Shown here in pieces: positions 56,801 through 64,000 of a stretch of DNA of 64,000 nucleotides (positions within the stretch are counted from its first letter, which is position 1; every line of letters begins with the position of its first letter). The position numbers and the translations under genes were made by a program. Source of the stretch: Furcasterigmium furcatum (lineage: Eukaryota; Ascomycota; Sordariomycetes; Glomerellales; Plectosphaerellaceae); the NCBI GenBank assembly GCA_001599815.1, contig BCIA01000001.1, positions 2,112,934 through 2,176,933 of the forward strand, in the 5' to 3' direction. The notes beneath the pieces were generated by a model. It made no database searches, was not told where the DNA came from, and saw only the letters and a list, made by a program, of their open reading frames with translations.

Positions 56801-59713
56801 AAGCTTCTGTTGGGGGCATGGCGCGACCGCCTGCCAAACGTATGGGACGATATCACTGCCTGGCAGGACCTCGTCACTTGGCGCCAGCATATCTTCGGCC
56901 TCATCAACCAGACGTACCTCCAGCTTCTCCCTCAACAGGGCGGTCAGAACACAAGCGGTGCATCTTTCGCCTATCGCGGCTACCACGAGACGGCCTGGAT
57001 CATCAACCGCTTCGCCCATGTTGCCCGAAAGCACAACCTTCCGGAGGTGTGCATCAGCCAGCTCAGCCGGATCTACACGCTGCCGAACATTGAAATCCAG
57101 GAAGCGTTCTTGAAGCTCCGTGAGCAGGCCAAGTGCCATTATGAGAACCCCGAGGAGCTGACGAGTGGCCTGGACGTCATCAACAACACCAACCTCAACT
57201 ACTTCAACCCGCCTCAAAAGGCCGAATTCTACACTCTCAAGGGCATGTTCCTCGAGAAGTTGAAGCAGAAGGAGGAGGCCGATGCCGCGTACGGTACTGC
57301 TCTGTATTTCGACATTACCGCCGCAAAGGCCTGGGCGGAGTGGGGTTACTTCAACGAGCGCAAGTTCAAGGACGACCCGAGCGACATGAACTCGGCACGC
57401 CAGGCTCTGACTTCCTATCTGCAAGCCGCAGGAAGCTACAAGAACGCCAAGTCTCGCAAGCTTCTCTCCCGCATCTTGTGGCTGCTGAGCCTGGACGATG
57501 CCACCGGAACGATCGCCGCGGGCTTCGACGACTTCAAGGGCGAGACCCCGATCTGGTACTGGATCACCTTCATTCCGCAGCTCCTGACTGGTCTCGGCCA
57601 CAAGGAGGCACCGCGCGTCCACCAAATCCTGGTGAAGATTGCCAAGTCCTACCCGCAAGCGCTCTACTTCCAGCTACGCACCAACCGAGAAGACATGGTC
57701 GTGATCAGGAAGAACCAGGAAGCCAAGGAGAAGGCCCGACAACGAGCGGCTTCTCAGCCTGCTGGCCCCAATGGCCAAGCCAGCGCCTCTCCTCAACAAC
57801 GCAAGTCGGAGACCCCGGTGGTCGCCCCCTCCAGCTCAAGGCCGGGCACGGCCAACGGCGACAACGTCCCTGTCAAGGCCGAGGGTGTTGAGTCCAATGG
57901 CGCATCATCTGTGCCGCCTGAGGGTGGCGCTCAGCCCCAGGGTGAGCAGCAAGCCGCCCAACAGCAGGGCCAGCAGCAAGGTCAAGGTCAACAATCCGGA
58001 CAAACACCTGCGGCTCAGCAAGGCCAGCAGCCAGCCCAAGCACAGCAGCAAAATGGCGCCGGTCAAAAGAAGCCGCCATGGGAACTTACGGAGGAGATCA
58101 TGAGCGTCCTCAAGTCGGCTTTCCCGCTGCTGGCTTTGTCGATGGAGACGATGGTCGACCAGATTCAGAAGCACTTTAAGTGCCCGCCTGATGAGGACGC
58201 ATATCGACTGATCGTGGCGCTCCTCAACGACGCACTCGCGTACGTCAGTAGGATGCCGTCGTCATTTGCTAAGATCAAGCTTCCAGCGGCGACCGAAACT
58301 AACATCACCCGCTTCGCCGAGACGATACTGCCTGCGCATATCAAGAAGTCATTCGAATCAGACTTTGTCGAGGTGAAGCCAACGATGGACGAGTACATAT
58401 ATAAGCTCCGTCGCTGGCGCAATAAGTTTGAGGAAAAGCTTGATCGAAGGACAACCCGCGTCTCGCTGGAGGCCTTCTCTCCGCATCTCAGCGAGTTCAG
58501 GTACCAGCGGTTTGACGACGTTGAGATCCCGGGACAGTACCTCGAGCACAAGGATAAGAACCAGGACTTCATCCGTATCGAGCGCTTCCTGCCCAACGTC
58601 GACCTTGTCCGGTCTATTAGCGCTTCCTACCGTCGCATCAAGATCCGCGGTCATGATGCGAGCATCCACGCCTGGGCCGTTCAGCACCCGGCAGCTAGGC
58701 ATTGCAGGAGGGAGGAGCGCATCCTCCAACTCTTCAGGCAGCTCAACCAGACGTTGAACCGCAAGAAGGAGAGTCGACGTCGCGATATTCAGTTTACGCT
58801 GCCGCTCATGGTGCCCTTGGCTCCGCACATCCGCATCGTCCAGGAGGACACGTCTTACATCACACTGCAGGGTGTGTACGAGGACCACTGCCGCCGTCAT
58901 TCCATGACGAAGGACGACCCGGTGCTCTTCACCATGGAGAAGCTGCGTGGCGTGTTGGACACTAAGACAGCCGTGAGTGCTACCCCTGCCGCCCCGTCAA
59001 TCTGTGAGACTAACCCCTCGAAGCAGAAGCACGGCGAACAGAGCGCGACGGCGCGACTTGAGGTGTTCAACGCCATCCAGGAGAAGTGGGTGCCGCAGAC
59101 GGTCATTCTGGAGTACTTCCAGAAGATCTTCCCGGATTTCGCGGAGTTCTGGCGATTCCGCCGGCAGTTCTCCTACCAGATGGCGTCATTGACGTTCATG
59201 ACATACACGCTCTACATGCACAACAGGTACCCGCAGAAGATCAATGTCGCGCGAGCGTCCGGCAACATATGGGGCTCGGAGCTCATGTCGTACATGAGCA
59301 CGAACAAGCCCTTCTTCCACAACCCCGAGCCGGTGCCCTTCCGTCTGACGCCCAACCTCCAGACGTTGATGGGACCGCTGGCCCTCGAGGGCATCTTCAG
59401 CTGCTCTCTGATGGCGATTGCTCGCTGTCTGCTCGAGCCGGAGCAGGAGCTCGAGCACGCGCTCACCCTGTTCGTTCGCGACGAGATGATCTACTGGTTC
59501 ACCAGCTCCCACCGCGCAGCGCAGATGACGGAGCAACAGCTGCGGGACTCTGTCCAGGTGAACAGCGACTCGATCGTCAAGCGTGCTCAGAGCCTAGCGC
59601 AGAGCCCGGCCAGCAACCTGCCCGCGAACCAGACGGTCATTGACCTGATCGCTAAGGCCGTCAATCCGATGAACCTGGCGCAGTGCGATGCGTTGTGGAT
59701 GCCGTATTTGTAA
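47868..59713 (+). CDS. TRA1: SAGA/NuA4 subunit Tra1 (TRRAP orthologue)
   Basis: Exons 47868..47922, 48005..48162, 48215..58972 and 59027..59713; product about 3885 aa, the expected size. The N-terminus (LRDSLDHYTGGPIYAPFLKKLMPIF, SPEQKLRNCILEVLNRLP) matches Tra1. Residues 70 to about 2600 are HEAT/TPR helical repeats, with an NLS-like MSRKRKLDGD near 2040. The FAT region follows, then a Gln/Gly/Pro-rich linker (about 3240-3360), a PI3K-like domain from about 3480, and a FATC end (MNLAQCDALWMPYL). Kinase catalytic motifs are absent (HNRYPQKINVARASGNIWGSELM where the catalytic and DFG loops should be), the hallmark of the Tra1 pseudokinase. The intron 58973..59026 (GTGAGT, GACTAAC, GCAG) is 54 nt and stop-free, so it can be misread as 18 residues. 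Tra1 is the activator-binding scaffold of two histone acetyltransferase complexes. Confidence 0.96.
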
Positions 59714-60183
59714 ACAGGCAAAGGGAAATAAAGGGGGAGGAGCAAGGCGCTGCCTTGCGAGAGATGGGATATAATAGTAGAGATGCGCAAGAGTATCTGG
59801 TCCTTCAGTTTTTGAGCAAGGCGTTAGGGAGAGCCGGCGTGGAGGTTGGACCAAGTGTATTATCAGCAGAGCCTTACGATGTCACAATATTGCTTATTCA
59901 ACGTTTTACCATCTTCACGTGTCTCTGCCGCAAAACCCCGTTCTGAAGTGATGCTGGAGATGTGGCTGACTTGAGGCATCGGCCCTGAAGACGGGTCCGT
60001 CCGGACCTCACGTGCATAAATTTATTGAGTGGGGCAGGAACTTGGAGTTGAGGACATCGATCAACTCACTCTCAACTCGTTCCATCTCATCAAGACAGCC
60101 CGATTTCCTGAAATATCCAGCCGTCTGAATAAGTCGCCATTTAAACCACATATATAGGCGTACACCAAGCATTTCGACCCAAA
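59714..60183 (+). promoter_or_regulatory. TRA1 3' region and IMPACT/YIH1 promoter
   Basis: 470 bp between tandem genes. TATATAG at 60151-60157 lies about 30 bp before the next ATG and is too close to be certain as a core element. No other gene is seen. Confidence 0.4.
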
Positions 60184-61062
60184 ATGTCCCTCTCAGAAGA
60201 GGTCAACGAGGAGATCGAGGTCCTGAACTCCATCTACGGCGACGGCACGCTCCTCCCAGCAACATCCCAGGACGACCAGGGAGTGTATATCCTCATCCTC
60301 CCCAGCGTGGAAGAGGACGCAGACACTTCGGATCTCTCCAGCAGAACCACCGTCCGCATCTCATTCCCCTCAGCATACCCATCTACCGACCCTCCATCGG
60401 TCATCGCCACACACTCCGCCGGCGCAAACACCAAACCCGGCGCAGCAGCACACACCCTATCCCTCTTCCGCGACGCCATCTCCGCCTCCTTCGCCCCCGG
60501 CGCCGTCTGCCTCTTCGACGCCATCGAGGACTTCCGCACCCGCCTCGAGAACGCGGCCGCAGAAGAAGCCGCGAACCCGCCACCGCGGAGCCCCTCGCCT
60601 GGGCAAGCAGACGGCGCATCCCGCTCCGCGTCACCCGAGATCCCCGCGCAGGCGCCGCCATGGGTCCTCTCCGACCCGCTGACGGAGATGAAGTCCACAT
60701 TCCTCGCGCGGGCGGCGCCCGTGCGGTCGCCGGCGCAGGCATCGGGGTTCGTGTCGCACCTGCTCGCGACGGATAAGCGGGCGCGGGCGGCGACACATAA
60801 CATCACCGCGTGGCGGATACGCGGGGCGCAGGGTACGAGTTACCAGGACTGCGACGATGATGGGGAGACGGCGGCTGGGGGGAGGATGCTGAGGCTGCTG
60901 CAGCTGATGGACGTGTGGGATGTCATGGTCGTGGTGACGAGGTGGTACGGGGGCCAGAAGCTGGGCCCGAGGCGGTTTGCGGTGATCAACACCGTGGCGA
61001 GAGAGGCGGTGGNGNGGCTTGTTGGGGAGGGGGCGGCGGGAGGGAAGAAGAAGGGGAAATGA
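60184..61062 (+). CDS. RWD + Impact-domain protein (IMPACT/Yih1-like)
   Basis: Single exon, 292 codons, with two ambiguous bases (n at 61013 and 61015) near the 3' end, which leave two residues undetermined. N-terminal RWD domain about 1-125 (VNEEIEVLNSIYGDG; FPSAYPSTDPPSVIATHS), a Pro/Ser/Ala linker (about 130-165), then an Impact (UPF0029) domain about 175-270 (STFLARAAPVRS, LLATDKRARAATHNITAWRI, DDDGETAAGGRMLRLLQ, DVMVVVTRWYGGQKLGPRRF). Yih1/IMPACT binds the Gcn1 RWD-binding region and restrains activation of the eIF2alpha kinase Gcn2, linking translation control to amino-acid supply. The short Lys-rich tail (GGKKKGK) is unremarkable. The family assignment is firm; I leave the symbol blank because several RWD-Impact paralogues exist in fungi. 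Confidence 0.9.
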   Translation: MSLSEEVNEEIEVLNSIYGDGTLLPATSQDDQGVYILILPSVEEDADTSDLSSRTTVRISFPSAYPSTDPPSVIATHSAGANTKPGAAAHTLSLFRDAISASFAPGAVCLFDAIEDFRTRLENAAAEEAANPPPRSPSPGQADGASRSASPEIPAQAPPWVLSDPLTEMKSTFLARAAPVRSPAQASGFVSHLLATDKRARAATHNITAWRIRGAQGTSYQDCDDDGETAAGGRMLRLLQLMDVWDVMVVVTRWYGGQKLGPRRFAVINTVAREAVXXLVGEGAAGGKKKGK

Positions 61063-61455
61063 GGTGAGAGAGGACAGGACATGTCACAGGGCAGATCCAG
61101 CAGACACAACGAGGATGTGGACGGCACCTGGATATGATGAGGCTTCATTACTGCTAGATGCAGGTATAGCATATAGGCAGGGTTCGCCCCTGAGAGGAGA
61201 GCCCCGAGACGCCTTGACGCCTTGGCTTCATGATACATACAAAGAACAGCCGATGGTATCTTCCGGGCATGCAGACTACGACCTTTTACGCCAACGCATC
61301 GATTCTGACCAACACGGCCAATATCCATGGCCCTTTATCAAGGGATTAACCATGGGAACTTCGTCTCCTCCACCCTGTCGGCGCAGGTTGATAACAGATC
61401 CAGTCCAATGCCGCTCTCATTCCTTCACACCTGATTTTTTCGATGATCTGGGCGC
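61063..61455. other. Convergent 3' regions
   Basis: Between the stops of the IMPACT-like gene (plus) and the ACT-domain gene (minus). Nothing else is recognised. Confidence 0.5.
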
Positions 61456-62846
61456 TCATGCTTCCTTACTCATGAGCGGCCTCAGAATCTCAAGCGCTTG
61501 CCTCGACTGCTCCGGCGACAGGATGACAGTTCCGGCGCATGCAGTAGACAAGTACGACAGTCCGGGCTTTTCTTCGACCTTCATCTCCTGCACGAGCTTG
61601 CCGGCCACGGCGCAGACGATGCCCGTCGCCTCGAAAGGCAGATTATGCAGGTCAAGGGTGACAGGCACCAGCTCAACGCCGGGGTCGCCGATGAGGGAAT
61701 CCCCGAACAGGGGCAGCAGTGTCGGGTCCAGCAGGAAAGACGCCGGGTCTCCGACGGCCAGTGTCGCGGAGAAGAAACGCGGCTCCGAGACGAGGGCGGA
61801 TACCACGCTGGCGTAGAGCTTCGTGTCGACCTCGTCGAGCCAGCTGGCCGGCGGCTGGTCGTGTCGGCTGCCGCCGTTGGCAGTGCCGGCTCTGCTCAGG
61901 GCCGGGCGGCCGTAGCCCGCGCCTCCGCGGTTGCCGGATCCGTAGGATGAGTTGTGGCTCTGGTAGTCCCGCGCAGAGAGCTGGACGAGGCGCAGGCCGG
62001 GCTCGATGGTGGGCTCGACGCTGCGCTTCTTAAGCAAGTTGAACGTCCGCCCGAAGAGCTCGGAGACGGTGGCCGCGGAGGGCGCAGGAGAGGAGTGGTC
62101 CTGGCCCGGATAATGGGTTCGGCCTGCGACGAAGGAGTTTATGTCATTTTCGAGGGTGTTGAGGATGAAGCCCCTGTCTGCGAGGGCAGACTCAACGGTC
62201 GACCGGCTCTTGGACGGGACGAGGATGAAGTCTGAGTAGTAGGTCGAGATGAAGAAGATGGGGATGCCGGCGAGGGCCAGGGGGGACGTGAGCTCCATGA
62301 TACGGCCGACGATATCGACGTCGCCGCTAATGACGGATAGTGCGTTGTAGGACTCGCTGGAGATGAAGACGTCCTTGCGCCGGTCTTTGGGGAGGGCGTC
62401 GATGGCGGGCTGGAAGACGGATGTGGCCCAGTCGGTGTGGCAGACGACTGAGCACTCAAGCGGTGTGACGGAGACGTTGAGAAAGGCGTGCTGGTGCTCC
62501 TTATCGAGCCCTGGGAGGGCGTGGTCGGGCCATTTCCTGTCGCTGGTGGTTGTTTGGGTCTGCGGGAGGAGGGTCTTGAGGACGGGTTGGAGCCATGATG
62601 AGTAGAGGTCGCGAGGGAAGTGGATGAGAGACACTTGGCCGGGCTGGAGCAGAGTGTTAGTTGACTCGCTTCTTCTTTTCAAAATATTCTGCCAGATGAG
62701 ATGGATGAGGTGTATTTATCCAAGGGACTGGGGTGCGGGTGAGAGAAAGACACAAGACACCACACGACCTCCTCTCGTGGCACTCATCAACAACCAAGAA
62801 TAAAACTCACCAGGAACGTCGCCTGAACATTCATCGTGGTAGCCAT
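61456..62846 (-). CDS. ACT-domain protein, CASTOR/GATS-like
   Basis: Exons complement(62811..62846) and complement(61456..62643). The 12-codon first exon (MATTMNVQATFL) joins through a 167-nt intron (GTGAGT, CAACTAAC, CCAG) to PGQVSLIHFPRDLY. Product 407 aa. ACT-like segments: LECSVVCHTDWATSVF to FISSESYNALSVISGDVDI, then LALAGIPIFFISTYYSDFILV and a C-terminal LVPVTLDLHNLPFEATGIVCAVAGKLV. The IPIFFISTYYSDF motif and paired-ACT layout are those of CASTOR1/GATS-like proteins; mammalian CASTOR1 is an arginine sensor upstream of TORC1. Fungal members are conserved but their ligand is not established. Gly/Ser-rich linker (NSSYGSGNRGGAGYGRP) in the middle. Note the gene starts with an ORF that also runs upstream of the true exon 2 boundary. 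Confidence 0.85.
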
Positions 62847-64000
62847 CTTGTCTCTCTCATTCTCCGGCACCTGAAGTGCTGGGAGATGCGGTGTTTTCGC
62901 GTTCGCAGTGAAATGACACACCCTCTGTTGTGACTAACACACGACTCGGACCTCAAATGCGCCCCCGACTCGGAGTGCGGCTCACCGGAGCAGCGCCTCG
63001 GCTCCGTGCTGCAGGGTCCAGGTGTTGACGCAAGAGAGCGCCCTTCTCGTTGGACGATTCCCTTGTCAGATCTCAGAGGATCTTCGGCTATCGATCCCAG
63101 AGAACCAGGAGTCGCAGAGGACGGACTTGGACAGGAAGAAAAAAGCAAGAATTCTTCCGTGTAGAGGATCGTGACCAGTCGGGTGGAGGGGTCGATCGCG
63201 CGTAGCTTGCGGGCGTTGGAGATGCGCCAGCGAGATAAGGGAGGGGAGCCGATGTGGAGTTGGACAGGGCCGGCCAACAAGGCCAGGAGGGGTTCGACAG
63301 CTAGCCGCGGAGGGCGACGAGATAGGTTTGTGTAAGAGACTTGACGATAACGACAGGGCCGAGGACAACCCGTGATGTGTGTTGGAGGATGGGATCTGCG
63401 TCTGCCGGTGGATGTTGGCGAGGTGATATTAGTAGCCGTACTCGAACTACTGCCGGTGACTGCCCGGAAGCATTTAGACTCTGGTGGCGGCCGGTTGACA
63501 GGTCCTCCCAGCTGATCTTGCTGGCGCAGCGCTATCGCGAGTCTCTGACGTGGTGTCGTTGCGACAACGTGGCCCAGGTGACCGGCGCAGCGGGAATGAT
63601 TGGTAGTGTCGGTAGGGGGGGGAGGGAACAAGAAGGACGGGATTCGCTGCGATAATCTGGAGTAGGACTAATGCTCCGCGCCGAGGTGTTTCTTTGTCGT
63701 CCCGGCGATGGGTGATGCCGTGCGTCGGTCTTGGCCGGATGCGGCGATACGATCTGGGGAAGACACCTGAACTAAAGGGAACAACACTCTGATATCTAAA
63801 AGGACATGGAACGGATGGACGTGAAATCCATCACGCGGTAAATATGTACTTGTAATCATGAGGAACGTGAGCGAAGACAGGACGAGGCGCACCGCTCTTA
63901 CATATCCGCGTTACCAACACACCCTCCACGTCCCCCGACCCTCACCCTTGTGGTAGGTTTACCCCGGCGCCAGGGAGGATCAGGCCTAGCGGCCACAGAC
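62847..64000. other. Intergenic, no gene supported
   Basis: The last 1.15 kb. The left part should be the promoter and leader of the ACT-domain gene. A 266-codon frame on the minus strand (62831-63631) overlaps the real first exon of that gene in another frame and has Pro/Ser/Arg-rich, motif-free content. The next gene presumably begins beyond the window. Confidence 0.45.

Noticed and set aside
62831..63631. 266-codon minus-strand ORF at the right end
   Set aside because: Overlaps the true first exon of the ACT-domain gene in another frame and is motif-free; treated as promoter/leader DNA.

Overview
The window is nuclear DNA of a filamentous ascomycete (Pezizomycotina, most likely a sordariomycete). 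Support: GC-rich coding sequence; many short introns (about 49-185 nt) with GTRNGT donors, CTRAC-type branch sequences and YAG acceptors; conserved single-copy eukaryotic genes; and typical fungal families (AA11 LPMO, GH78, DUF3433, PGA2, CASTOR-like ACT protein). I place 18 protein-coding genes, two of them weakly supported or weakly bounded. I see no convincing tRNA, rRNA, CRISPR or intact transposon.

Layout. 0-5 kb: 3' part of an eIF4E type-2 (4EHP-like) cap-binding protein; the splicing USP Sad1/USP39 on the minus strand; a short spliced gene of unknown function. 5-13.3 kb: a carbohydrate-use block with a GH31 glycosidase, an MFS sugar transporter (both minus) and a divergent GH78 alpha-L-rhamnosidase; transporter and rhamnosidase share an 880-bp promoter. 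13.3-15.5 kb: sparse region with a run of 36 C and a small secreted, possibly GPI-anchored protein. 15.5-22.3 kb: UTP13 (ribosome biogenesis), a large multi-pass membrane protein of unknown function, MHF1/CENP-S and PGA2. 22.9-24.7 kb: secreted type-B carboxylesterase. 26.7-31.4 kb: a disordered R/S/P-rich protein with a Cys-containing C-terminal half, then ribosomal protein uL4. 31.7-39.3 kb: aromatic-type aminotransferase and a two-module DUF3433 membrane protein. 39.9-46.2 kb: secreted AA11 LPMO with a C-terminal module, followed by about 5 kb with no gene I can support. 46.2-62.8 kb: a gamma-glutamylcyclotransferase-like gene with an 8-nt microexon, the 11.8-kb TRA1 gene (SAGA/NuA4 scaffold), an IMPACT/YIH1-like gene and a CASTOR-like ACT-domain gene.

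How the genes fit together. The GH31/MFS/GH78 trio reads as an uptake-plus-intracellular-hydrolysis unit for rhamnose- or xylose-containing oligosaccharides, since neither hydrolase has a signal peptide. TRA1, IMPACT/YIH1 and the ACT protein are three neighbours that each belong to families tied to amino-acid-responsive control; this adjacency may be chance. The other genes are ordinary housekeeping genes.

Most notable gene-structure features: an 8-nt microexon, a 28-nt exon, and two stop-free introns whose lengths are multiples of three (DUF3433 gene and TRA1) that a simple ORF reading would treat as coding.
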